Shown here piece by piece: positions 8,175 to 15,678 of a stretch of 38,341 nucleotides of DNA; the first letter of the stretch is position 1; each line of letters begins with the position of its first letter. The stretch spans positions 1-38,341 of the forward strand of contig DDXV01000043.1 of assembly GCA_002347815.1 (NCBI GenBank). Direction: 5' to 3'. The position numbers and the translations under genes were made by a program. The DNA comes from Syntrophaceae bacterium UBA2251 (lineage in GTDB: Bacteria > Desulfobacterota > Syntrophia > Syntrophales > UBA2251). The notes under the pieces were generated by a model. That model made no database searches and was not told the origin of the DNA. It was given only the letters and a program-made list of their open reading frames with translations.

Positions 8175-9058
8175 AGCGTTCCGGACCCCGTTTCCTTGAA
8201 CCGGTTGGAGATGGCATCGGCGATCAGGTTGAAGGCCAGCGTAATGCCGAACAGGACCATCCCCGTGGCGAACAGGGCGTGGTAATGGTCGCTGCGGAAG
8301 GGCGCCTCGCCCATCTCGGCGGCGATGCTGGCCGTCATGGGCCGGACCGAATCGAAGAGACTTTCCGGAACCGCCGCCGCCCCGCCCGCCGCCATGAGCA
8401 CCACCATCGTTTCCCCGAGCGCCCGGGCCATCCCCAGGATCACGGCGGTCGAGATGCCCGACAGGGCCGTCGGGATGATCACCCGGGCGATGGTCTCGAA
8501 CTTCGTCGCCCCGAGGGCGTAGGACGCCTCCTTGAATTCGCGGGGAACGGCGTACAGGGCGTCCTCCGAGATGCTTGTGATGGTGGGGATCGCCATGATG
8601 GCGAGCATCAGGGAGGCGTTGACGATGTTCAGGCCCGTGGGCAGATCGAAGGTTTCCTGCAGCCAGGGCGCGATGACGACCATGCCGAAGAAGCCGAGCA
8701 CGACCGACGGCAGGCCGGCCAAAAGCTCGATGACGGACTTGAGGACGTTTTTCAAACGCGCCGGGGCGATTTCGGAGATGTAGACGGCGGAGAGCACGCC
8801 GAGGGGGACGGCGATCAGGCAGGAGAAGAACGTGACCGTGAAGGAACCGACGATGAGCGGCCAGATCCCGTATTCCGGGGGATCGTACGTGGGGTACCAG
8901 GCGGTCCCGAAGAGGAACCGGCCCGGGGAGATCTGCCGGAACAGGGGCAGGCCCTCCCGGAACAGGAAGACCACGATCAGGCCGAGCACGAGCACGGCGA
9001 CGAAGGCCAGCAGGGCGAAGAGGTTCTTGATGAGGATTTCCTTGAACTGCCGGGTCAT
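8171..9058 (-). CDS. pstC: phosphate ABC transporter permease PstC
   Basis: A 295-residue permease with about six membrane segments and an EAA loop (KEASYALGATKFETIARVIIP). The GETMVVLMAAGG stretch in the last third is typical of PstC. I take ATG 9058 as start, with GAGG nine bases upstream; a GTG five codons earlier (9073) is the alternative. It follows pstS after a 106-base gap that holds a strong hairpin. Confidence 0.92.
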   Translation of the reverse strand: MTRQFKEILIKNLFALLAFVAVLVLGLIVVFLFREGLPLFRQISPGRFLFGTAWYPTYDPPEYGIWPLIVGSFTVTFFSCLIAVPLGVLSAVYISEIAPARLKNVLKSVIELLAGLPSVVLGFFGMVVIAPWLQETFDLPTGLNIVNASLMLAIMAIPTITSISEDALYAVPREFKEASYALGATKFETIARVIIPTALSGISTAVILGMARALGETMVVLMAAGGAAAVPESLFDSVRPMTASIAAEMGEAPFRSDHYHALFATGMVLFGITLAFNLIADAISNRFKETGSGTL

Positions 9059-9101
9059 GACGGGCCGCCTCACGCGCTTTCGGTGCGGGGGGAAGGTGAC
9101 G

Positions 9102-9143
9102 CCCCGGAGGGCCGGCCCCCGTGCGGGGTTCGGCCCTCCGGGG
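9102..9143 (-). promoter_or_regulatory. strong intercistronic hairpin between pstS and pstC
   Basis: Perfect 13-base inverted repeat (CCCCGGAGGGCCG at 9102-9114 and its complement at 9131-9143) with a loop that itself contains CCCCGCAC-GGGG complementarity. No U-run follows on the minus strand, so it is unlikely to be a full terminator. A plausible role is protection of the pstS message and lower expression of pstCAB relative to the binding protein. Confidence 0.6.
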
Positions 9144-9164
9144 GCTGATGTCGGCGAGCGGCGA

Positions 9165-10010
9165 TTATTTGCGCTTCTTCGGCGGTTTCTTGACGTCCGG
9201 CAGGGGCACGAAGCCCGCCTTTTCGACGAGTTTCTGTCCGGCCGGGCTCAGAACGAACTGGAGAAAGCGGGCGGTTTCCCCGGCCGGCTTCCCGTCCGTA
9301 TACATATACAGCGGCCGGGAGATCGGATACGTCTTGGCGATGGCATTGGGGGCCGTCGCCGGGACGCCGCCCACCGTCAAGGCCTTGACGCTCCGGTTCA
9401 GGTAGCCGAGGCCGACATAGCCGATCGCGTAGCGGTTTTTCGAGACGGCCTGGACGATCGCGCCGTTCGAGGCCTGCATCTGGGCCTGCTGGGCGACTTT
9501 CGCCTTGTGGAGGACCATCTCTCCCCAGGCCTCAAAGGTGCCGGAGCTGCTGTCCCGGGAGATGACGACGATCTTGAGGTCTTCCCCGCCCACGTCCTTC
9601 CAGTTGGTGATCTTGCCCTGATAGATCTGGCTCAACTGGTCGATGGACAGGTCCCGGACCCTGTTTTTCGGATGGACGATGGGGACGATGGCGTCGATCG
9701 CCACCACGGTTTCCGTGGGGGCGACGCCCTTCGATTTGGCGAGCTCGATCTCGCTCGCCTTGATTTCCCGCGAGGAATTCGCGATGTGGGTCGATTTGTC
9801 GATCAGGGCCTTGATGCCGTCGCCGGAGCCACCCCCCGACAGGGAGATGTTGACGCCCGGGTGCGCCTTCATGTAGGCCTCCAGGGCAACCTGGGCGATC
9901 GGCAGGACCGTCGTCGATCCCTTGATGACGATGTTTTCCGCCAGGGCCGTCCCGGTGCAGAAAAGCAGTCCGAGCGACACCGCCGCCAGTTTTTTCAGAA
10001 TGTCGTGCAT
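9165..10010 (-). CDS. pstS: periplasmic phosphate-binding protein PstS
   Basis: A 281-residue secreted binding protein. The signal peptide has positive residues at 6-7, a hydrophobic core, and a likely cut after ALA (residue 24). Phosphate-contact motifs are GSTTVLPIAQ near the mature N-terminus, SGGGSGDGIKALI, and SRDSSSGTFEAW. The C-terminus is very basic (KKPPKKRK). First gene of pstSCAB-phoU-phoR-arsC, directly behind the Pho-box array, with an AAGGAGG ribosome-binding site. Confidence 0.94.
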   Translation of the reverse strand: MHDILKKLAAVSLGLLFCTGTALAENIVIKGSTTVLPIAQVALEAYMKAHPGVNISLSGGGSGDGIKALIDKSTHIANSSREIKASEIELAKSKGVAPTETVVAIDAIVPIVHPKNRVRDLSIDQLSQIYQGKITNWKDVGGEDLKIVVISRDSSSGTFEAWGEMVLHKAKVAQQAQMQASNGAIVQAVSKNRYAIGYVGLGYLNRSVKALTVGGVPATAPNAIAKTYPISRPLYMYTDGKPAGETARFLQFVLSPAGQKLVEKAGFVPLPDVKKPPKKRK

Positions 10011-10043
10011 CTTGTTTTCCTCCTTTTCTTTTTTTGAGGCAGG

Positions 10044-10094
10044 GTAACAGATCAGTGTGACAATTTGATGAAGGCAGTGTGAAGAAACGGTGAA
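10044..10094 (-). promoter_or_regulatory. Pho-box array (PhoB binding sites) in front of pstS
   Basis: On the minus strand four 7-base direct repeats follow one another at exactly 11-base spacing: TTCACCG (10094-10088), TTCACAC (10083-10077), TTCATCA (10072-10066) and GTCACAC (10061-10055). A fifth, CTGTTAC (10050-10044), keeps the same spacing. The E. coli Pho box is a 7-base CTGTCAT-like repeat with 4-base AT-rich spacers, so period and sequence agree. The array ends about 34 bases before the pstS start. Confidence 0.75.
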
Positions 10095-10120
10095 CGGTCT
10101 TTGGCGGGCGCCGGCCGCCC

Positions 10121-10840
10121 TCAGGGGGCGGTCCCTGCGTTCGTCTCCGCGAATTTATAGCCGATGCCGCGCACGGTGAGGATAAACTGCGGGTTTTCCT
10201 TGTCCGCCTCGATGGCCGCCCGGAGGCGACTGATGTGGACGTCCACGGTCCGGGGCTCCACGAAGGCCTCGTCCCCCCAGACCCGGTCGAGAAGCTGTTC
10301 CCGGCTGAAAACCCGGCCCGGCCGGGCGGTCAGAAATTTGAGCAATTTGAACTCGAGCGTGCTCAGTTCGACGGGCCGGCCGTCCACGGTTAAGCGGTAG
10401 GTCCCGAAATCGATGTGGAGTCCGCGGAAGTCGAACGCCTCCGGCGCCTCGTCTTCCGGACGCGTTTTCGCGCGACGCAAAACCGCCCGGACGCGGGCGA
10501 TCAGCTCGCGGACGTGGAACGGCTTGGTGATGTAGTCGTCCGCCCCCAGCTCCAGCCCCAGGATCTTGTCCACCGGATCGGCCTTCGCGGTCAGCATGAT
10601 GACGGGGATGGCCGCCGTATCGGCATGCCCGCGGATCGCCCGGCAGACGTCCATGCCCGGCATCCCCGGCATCATCAGGTCGAGGAGGACGAGATCCGGC
10701 TTCGACTGGCGGGTCCGGTCCCAGGCCCTCTTTCCGTCGTAGGCCTTCAGGATGGAGAACCCTTCCCGCTCGAGGTTGTAGGCAATCAGTTCGACGATGT
10801 CCCGTTCATCGTCGGCGATCAGGATGGTCTTCCGCGTCAT
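10121..10840 (-). CDS. phoB: phosphate regulon response regulator PhoB
   Basis: A 239-residue OmpR/PhoB-family transcription factor. The receiver domain has Asp10/Asp11, the phosphorylated Asp54 in LVLLDLMMPG, and a lysine in the DDYITKPF motif. The C-terminal winged helix shows RTVDVHISRLRAAIE and the wing VRGIGYKF. GGAGGAG lies upstream of the start. It stands just ahead of pstS, about 110 bases away, with the Pho boxes between, so it probably activates the pst operon from there. Its cognate kinase PhoR is six genes downstream. Confidence 0.92.
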   Translation of the reverse strand: MTRKTILIADDERDIVELIAYNLEREGFSILKAYDGKRAWDRTRQSKPDLVLLDLMMPGMPGMDVCRAIRGHADTAAIPVIMLTAKADPVDKILGLELGADDYITKPFHVRELIARVRAVLRRAKTRPEDEAPEAFDFRGLHIDFGTYRLTVDGRPVELSTLEFKLLKFLTARPGRVFSREQLLDRVWGDEAFVEPRTVDVHISRLRAAIEADKENPQFILTVRGIGYKFAETNAGTAP

Positions 10841-10923
10841 GCGCGCTCGCTCCTCCCCCCACTCTCCCTAACACACACCCGACCGTTTGAGAAACGCTTT
10901 TTGATCCGGTCTGTTGAAGGTCT

Positions 10924-10939
10924 GTTCCCGGCGGGGAAC
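10924..10939 (-). other. hairpin just after pitA
   Basis: Perfect 6-base stem (GTTCCC / GGGAAC) with a 4-base loop, starting six bases after the pitA stop on the minus strand. No U-run follows directly, so it may stabilise or pause the transcript more than end it. The 104 bases between pitA and phoB contain no clear promoter that I can recognise. Confidence 0.3.
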
Positions 10940-10944
10940 GCGGA

Positions 10945-11943
10945 TTATCCGATCATGTTGATCAGGATGTAGAGGATGGCCGAGATCAGGGCGGCCATGG
11001 GGATCGTCAGGACCCAGGCCCAGACGATGCTGCCCGCCACCCCCCAGCGCACGGCCGTCAGGCGCCGCGTTGCGCCGACCCCGACGATGGCGCCGGTGAT
11101 GGTGTGGGTGGTGCTGACCGGGATGCCGGCGAGCGACGCGCCGATGATCGAGATCGCGGCCGCCGTCTCCGCGCAGAACCCGCCCATGGGTCGCAGCTTG
11201 GTGATCTTGGTTCCCATGGTCTTGACGATGCGCCATCCCCCGGACATGATGCCGAGGGCGATGACGGTGTAGCAGGTGATGATGACCCAGAACGGGACGT
11301 AAAAGGTGGGGCCCAAAAGCCCCTTGCTGAAGAGGATGATGGCGATGATGCCCATCGTTTTCTGCGCGTCGTTCGTGCCGTGGCCCATGCTGTAGACGGC
11401 GGCGGACACGAGCTGCAGTTTCCGGAAAATCTTTTCCGACCGGGCCACGTTGGAATGGCGGCTGATGTTGAGCACGATGACCATGAGGATCCAGCCCAGG
11501 ATCAGGCCGAGCACCGGGGAGACGACGATGAACAGGGAGGTCTTGGTGATCCCGCTCAGGACCAGGGCGCCGGTGCCGCCCTTCATGATGCCGGCGCCGA
11601 TCAGCCCGCCGATCAAGGCGTGGGAGGAGCTGCTCGGCAGGCCGAACCACCAGGTGATGAGGTTCCAGATGATCGCGCCGCCCAGGGCGGCCAGGATGAT
11701 ATAGTTGTTGACGATCGCCGGGTTGATGATGCCCGTGCCGATCGTCTTGGCCACGGGAACCCCGATTAAGAAGACGGCGGCGAAATCGAAGAACGCCGCC
11801 CACAGGACGGCGTAGCGGGGCGAAAGCACCCGCGTGGACACGATGGTCGAAATGGCGTTCGCCGAGTCGTGAAAGCCGTTCAGAAAATCGAAGACCAGCG
11901 CGACGCCGACCAGAAAGATCACAAAATACAGGGAATCAACCAT
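10945..11943 (-). CDS. pitA: low-affinity inorganic phosphate transporter (PiT family)
   Basis: A 332-residue integral membrane carrier. Both PiT signature motifs are present: GFHDSANAIST (residues 23-33) in the N-terminal half and GHGTNDAQKTMG (187-198) in the C-terminal half. About ten hydrophobic segments are visible. Length is typical for the short bacterial/archaeal form. It overlaps the end of the upstream DUF47 gene by eight bases. PiT carriers move metal-phosphate complexes with protons or sodium and also admit arsenate. Confidence 0.92.
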   Translation of the reverse strand: MVDSLYFVIFLVGVALVFDFLNGFHDSANAISTIVSTRVLSPRYAVLWAAFFDFAAVFLIGVPVAKTIGTGIINPAIVNNYIILAALGGAIIWNLITWWFGLPSSSSHALIGGLIGAGIMKGGTGALVLSGITKTSLFIVVSPVLGLILGWILMVIVLNISRHSNVARSEKIFRKLQLVSAAVYSMGHGTNDAQKTMGIIAIILFSKGLLGPTFYVPFWVIITCYTVIALGIMSGGWRIVKTMGTKITKLRPMGGFCAETAAAISIIGASLAGIPVSTTHTITGAIVGVGATRRLTAVRWGVAGSIVWAWVLTIPMAALISAILYILINMIG

Positions 11944-12556
11944 TTTTCAGGACGATGCCTTCGGCGATGTTGGACACATCCTCACAGGTATCCAGCGCTT
12001 CCTCGATGCGTTCGTAGATTTCCTTCCATTTGATGAGTTCGATGGCATCCGTTTCGTTTTCGAACAGATGGGTCATCGCCTGGCGGAGGAGGTAGTCGCC
12101 TTCGTTCTCCAGCGTGTTGATTTCCACGCAGGCGTCCAGGATCATCTGGGCGTTCTTCATGTCGCGCAGCGCGTGGACGACCTGCTTGACCTTGGCGATG
12201 CCGGCGTTGATCAACTGGGCCTGTTTGACGCATTCGGGGGTCGGGGCCTTGATCTTGTAGAGAAACATCCGGATGGCCGCCGCTTCGATGATGTCGAGGA
12301 TGCTGTCCATCTTGTTGACCAGGGCGTAGATGTCCTCCCGGTCGATGGGCGTGAGGAAGGTCTTGTGCATCTTTTCGTAGGTGCGGTGGGTAATGATGTC
12401 CGCCTCGTGCTCGATGTCCTTGAGCTTGGTGAGGCGGGTTTCCGCGTGCGCGTAATCTTCGAGCATTTCGATGAAGAGCTGCCCGCCCTCTTCGATCTTC
12501 GCGATCAGCTCCTCGAAGAGGTCGTAGAATTTTTCTTCCCTGGGGATGAATCTCAT
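11936..12556 (-). CDS. Pit accessory protein (DUF47, PhoU-related)
   Basis: A 206-residue helical protein of the DUF47 family, which commonly precedes pit genes. Family patterns include KLKDIEHEADIITHRTYEKMH, TPIDREDIYALVNKMDSI and IKWKEIYERIEEALDTCEDVSNIAEGIVLK, the last resembling the PhoU metal-binding helix. Its eight-base overlap with pitA indicates coupled translation and a role in control of the carrier. The 142 bases upstream (12557-12698) contain GC-rich palindromes and no promoter I am confident of. Confidence 0.88.
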   Translation of the reverse strand: MRFIPREEKFYDLFEELIAKIEEGGQLFIEMLEDYAHAETRLTKLKDIEHEADIITHRTYEKMHKTFLTPIDREDIYALVNKMDSILDIIEAAAIRMFLYKIKAPTPECVKQAQLINAGIAKVKQVVHALRDMKNAQMILDACVEINTLENEGDYLLRQAMTHLFENETDAIELIKWKEIYERIEEALDTCEDVSNIAEGIVLKNG

Positions 12557-12698
12557 GCGTTGACCCTCGGAACAGGCCCTTTCTCTCGGGCGCGTCCCCT
12601 TTGAACCGTCCCGGAAAAAGCCGGTTGTTCTCTACTCAATAATGGTGGAAAAAGCAATCCCTTTCCGCAGCGGGCTTTCGCTCCGGGCGCGCCCGTCC

Positions 12699-13202
12699 CT
12701 ATCCGGAATCCGTTGCCAGGACCTTGACATAGATGACTTTTCCGTCACCGGGGGCGTAAAAATCTTCCAGGAAGGCCGCCCGCGTGTAACCGGAGGCCTC
12801 GTAGAAGGCGCGGGTCGGGGCGTACTGGGACCGGGCGGAGGTATCCGCATACACGCGCCGGGCGCCCAGTTCCGCCATCCGGCTTTCGCTCCGGGCGAGA
12901 AGCCGCCCGCCGATCCCCCGCCGCTGACGGGAGGCGTCCACGACCAGCCAGTACAGGTCGAAGCTGCTCCGGGCGCCGGGAATCGGTCCGTAGCACGCGT
13001 AGGCCGAGATCCGCCCGCCCTGCCCGGCGACGAGGAAATGATACCCGCTGTCGTCGCCCTTCCGGAGGCGCTCGTCCACGAGTTCCAGGGCGATCGCGAC
13101 CTCCTCTTCGGAAAAGAACCCCGTTCCGTCCACGAGGCGGCGGATGGCCTCCCGGTCCGCGGGACGGAGATCGGTGCGGTACCTCAGGGCCGGGTCAGCC
13201 AC
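12699..13202 (-). CDS. GNAT-family N-acetyltransferase
   Basis: A 167-residue acetyltransferase. The acetyl-CoA-binding motif A is visible as VDASRQRRGIGGRLLARSES (about residues 87-106), and ALEFYEASGY-type motif B appears as TRAFYEASGYTRAAFLEDFY. The start is GTG at 13202, overlapping the end of the ligase gene by eight bases, so the two are translated together. An ATP-grasp ligase and an acetyltransferase in one operon suggest that a small amino compound or peptide is joined and capped, but the substrate is unknown. Confidence 0.8.
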   Translation of the reverse strand: MADPALRYRTDLRPADREAIRRLVDGTGFFSEEEVAIALELVDERLRKGDDSGYHFLVAGQGGRISAYACYGPIPGARSSFDLYWLVVDASRQRRGIGGRLLARSESRMAELGARRVYADTSARSQYAPTRAFYEASGYTRAAFLEDFYAPGDGKVIYVKVLATDSG

Positions 13203-14205
13203 GGGCGCCCCCTGTCGACCTGAAGGCGACGGCGTCCTGAAGGATCCGCCCGATCATTTGGGGATAGGCGAACCCGGCCTGCCCGGCCGCCGCGGCGAAG
13301 CCGCTGTCCGGGGCGATCCCCGGGTTGGCGTTGATTTCGAGGACCCAGGGGACGCCCGCGGCGTCGACGCGGAAGTCCACCCGGGCGTAGCCCGCAAGCG
13401 CGAAGAGATGCCAGCAGCGCCGGGCGATGTCCGCCAGGGTCTCCAACAGCGGCGCGTCCGCCGGGGGAAAGGCGAAAGACCGGGGGGAATGCCGATATTC
13501 GAAGGTGTCCTCCTCCCATTTCGCCCGGTAGCCGACGATGCGGGGCTTGTCCGGGGGGTAGTCGTCGAACCGGATTTCCGCGGGCGGGAGGACCTCCGGC
13601 CCATGCTTCCCGGCGAGGAGGGAAAGGTTGAATTCGCGGCCGTCGATGTACGCCTCGGCGAAACAGTCGCCGCCCGGCCCGTCGCCCCGCGCCCCCAGGG
13701 CGTTGTCCAGATCCCCGGCGTTTCGGGCGGTGAAGACCGCGTCGTCGTCCAGGCCGATGGAGGCGTGCTCCCAGACGGACTTGACGAGCCACCGTCCCGG
13801 AGCCGTCGGTTCCGCGGATGCGCGGTCCCGCGGCGTCCGCCAGGGGGGAGTCTTGAAACCGGCGTGCGCCAGGAGACGTTTGCCGAGGAGCTTGTTGGAG
13901 GTGAGAAAGAGGGCCTCCGTCGGGTTGCCGGTGTAGGGCAGGCGGAGATGGTCCAGCAGGGCCGGGGCCAGATGAATGAGGCGCCCCTCCCCGGTCAGGG
14001 GCTCGAACAGGTTGAAGACGACGCCCGGCGCCAGGGCGCGCAGCCGCTCGGCGGTTTCTTCGAGGTTCAGGGAAAAGGGCAGGGCGACCGCCTCGTGGCC
14101 GAGGGCCGCGAGCGCATCCAGGACGAATTCGCGCTGGACCTCGGTGTCCGCCTCGTCCCGGCTGGCTTCCGTCCCTACCGGCGTATGCAGGACAACCACG
14201 TTCAT
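13195..14205 (-). CDS. D-alanine--D-alanine ligase-like ATP-grasp enzyme
   Basis: A 336-residue ATP-grasp ligase. The N-terminal region shows NLFEPLTGEGRLIHLAPALLDHLRLPYTG (split by domain joints as in Ddl), the ATP-binding lysine region KSVWEHASIGLDDDAV, and the metal-binding ARVDFRVDAAGVPWVLEINANPG ending in the canonical EINxNPG. It is not linked to murein genes here but to a GNAT gene, so it is more likely a Ddl paralogue of unknown substrate than the housekeeping ligase. ATG 14205 is taken as start; its ribosome-binding site is weak. Only 56 bases separate it from the tRNA gene upstream, without a clear terminator, so read-through from the tRNA promoter is possible. Confidence 0.78.
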   Translation of the reverse strand: MNVVVLHTPVGTEASRDEADTEVQREFVLDALAALGHEAVALPFSLNLEETAERLRALAPGVVFNLFEPLTGEGRLIHLAPALLDHLRLPYTGNPTEALFLTSNKLLGKRLLAHAGFKTPPWRTPRDRASAEPTAPGRWLVKSVWEHASIGLDDDAVFTARNAGDLDNALGARGDGPGGDCFAEAYIDGREFNLSLLAGKHGPEVLPPAEIRFDDYPPDKPRIVGYRAKWEEDTFEYRHSPRSFAFPPADAPLLETLADIARRCWHLFALAGYARVDFRVDAAGVPWVLEINANPGIAPDSGFAAAAGQAGFAYPQMIGRILQDAVAFRSTGGARG

Positions 14206-14261
14206 GAAGGCGTCACACGATCGCGCTTGCGGACGGGTCTTGATGAGGGGGAAAGGAAAAA

Positions 14262-14337
14262 TGGTGGAGATGAGGGGGCTCGAACCCCTGACCTCGGCAT
14301 TGCGAACGCCGCGCTCTCCCAGTTGAGCTACATCCCC
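14262..14337 (-). tRNA. tRNA-Ala (anticodon CGC)
   Basis: A 76-base cloverleaf on the minus strand: acceptor GGGGATG pairs with CATCTCC, D arm GCTC/GAGC, anticodon stem CGGCG/TGCCG enclosing loop TTCGCAA (anticodon CGC, reads GCG), T arm AGGGG-TTCGAGC-CCCCT, and an encoded CCA end. Confidence 0.96.
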
Positions 14338-14407
14338 ACGCCGGCCTTCCATGCGACAGGCGCGGACGTCGCAAGAACGCAACCCGCCTGTCCAAAAGCG
14401 CGCGAAG

Positions 14408-14435
14408 CATATACGATCCGCCCCGCCCCTGTCAA
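14408..14435 (-). promoter_or_regulatory. promoter of tRNA-Ala
   Basis: On the minus strand TTGACA (14435-14430), 16-base spacer, TATATG (14413-14408); reading the -10 as TATGCT gives an 18-base spacer. A GC-rich discriminator (CGCGCGC) follows, as is common for stable-RNA promoters under stringent control. The leader to the mature tRNA is about 65 bases. Confidence 0.65.
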
Positions 14436-14493
14436 GCAATTCATTGGCATCGGCGTGCCGGTCCTGAGCGCGCCGAACCGCCAGAATCTTGTC

Positions 14494-14523
14494 TTGACAA
14501 ATGCTCCGGCGATTCCCTATACT
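14494..14523 (+). promoter_or_regulatory. promoter of the pilT operon
   Basis: TTGACA (14494-14499), 18-base spacer, TATACT (14518-14523): an almost perfect sigma70 promoter, 54 bases before the pilT start. It is divergent from the tRNA promoter with 58 bases between the two -35 boxes. Confidence 0.75.
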
Positions 14524-14577
14524 CGCTCATCGTTTCACAGACGGCGGTATCATTCCAACCATCCGGGAGGGGACTCT

Positions 14578-15660
14578 ATGGCCAAGATCGACGCCTTTTT
14601 CCAGCTCATGCATGAACAGGGATCGTCCGACCTGCATCTGGTGTCCGGGCAGCAACCGGCCCTGCGCATTCGGGGAGAGATCGAACGGGTCAAGTACAAC
14701 GTGCTCGAAAACGACGAACTCAAGGCCATGCTGTACGAGATCGCGCCGGAGCATAAGATCAAGCAGTTCGAAGAGACGGGGGACATCGACTTTGCCTACG
14801 AGATCCCGGGCCTGGCCCGCTACCGGGCCAACTTTTTCCAGCAGAAGTACGGGGTGGCGGCCGTCTTCCGCGAGATTCCCAGCAAGATCCTGACCTGCCA
14901 GGACCTCGGCCTGCCGTCCGTCATCAGCAAGCTGGCCAGCCTGCCCCGGGGGCTCGTTCTCGTGACGGGGCCGACGGGAAGCGGCAAGTCGACGACGCTC
15001 GCCGCGATCATCGACGAGGCCAACCGCCTCCGCAAGGACCACATCATCACGATCGAGGACCCCATCGAGTTCGTCCACCAGAGCCAGGGCTGTATCGTGA
15101 ACCACCGCGAGGTGGGCGTCCACACGAAGTCCTTTACGGCGGCCCTCCGCGGCGCCCTCCGCGAGGACCCGGACATCATCCTGGTCGGCGAGCTCCGCGA
15201 TCTGGAGACGATTTCGCTCGCCGTCGAGGCGGCCTCCACCGGCCATCTCGTCTTCGGCACCCTCCACACGACGAGCGCCGCCAAGACCATCGACCGGGTC
15301 ATCGAGGTCTTCCCCTCCGAGGAGCAGATGCAGATCCGCTCCACCCTGGCCGACGGCCTCCGGGCGGTCATCGCCCAGGTCCTCTTCAAGCGGATCGACA
15401 AGAAGGGCCGCTGCGCCGCCCTGGAGATCCTGATCGCCAACGTGGCCGTGCGGAACCTGATCCGTGAGTCCAAAACCTTCCAGATCCCGTCGATGATCCA
15501 GACGGGACGCAAGTTCGGGATGCAGCTTTTGGATGACGGCATCATGGACCTGCTCAACAAGGGGTGGATTTCCGCCGACGAGGCCTACGCGAAGTGCAAC
15601 GACAAGGCCAAATTCCGGCCCTTCCTGAAGACGCCGCCCGCGGACTTCACGGAAGTGTAG
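14578..15660 (+). CDS. pilT: type IV pilus retraction ATPase PilT
   Basis: A 360-residue hexameric secretion ATPase that depolymerises type IV pili and powers twitching. The N-terminal PAS-like domain has the SSDLHL motif (residues 16-21). Walker A is GPTGSGKS (131-138), Asp box ITIEDPIEFVH (157-167), Walker B region DPDIILVGELRD (198-209) with the catalytic glutamate, and His box TGHLVFGTLHT (221-231). An AIRNLIRE-like motif appears as AVRNLIRE. ATG 14578 is preceded by GGGAGGGG; codons further upstream in frame run through the tRNA gene and are not coding. Confidence 0.93.
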   Translation: MAKIDAFFQLMHEQGSSDLHLVSGQQPALRIRGEIERVKYNVLENDELKAMLYEIAPEHKIKQFEETGDIDFAYEIPGLARYRANFFQQKYGVAAVFREIPSKILTCQDLGLPSVISKLASLPRGLVLVTGPTGSGKSTTLAAIIDEANRLRKDHIITIEDPIEFVHQSQGCIVNHREVGVHTKSFTAALRGALREDPDIILVGELRDLETISLAVEAASTGHLVFGTLHTTSAAKTIDRVIEVFPSEEQMQIRSTLADGLRAVIAQVLFKRIDKKGRCAALEILIANVAVRNLIRESKTFQIPSMIQTGRKFGMQLLDDGIMDLLNKGWISADEAYAKCNDKAKFRPFLKTPPADFTEV

Positions 15661-15678
15661 CGCAACGGGGGTGGAGCA

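Noticed and set aside
13144..15660. An 838-codon open frame on the plus strand ending with pilT
   Set aside because: The first 478 codons run antisense through the GNAT and ligase genes and across the tRNA; homology and a ribosome-binding site begin only at 14578.
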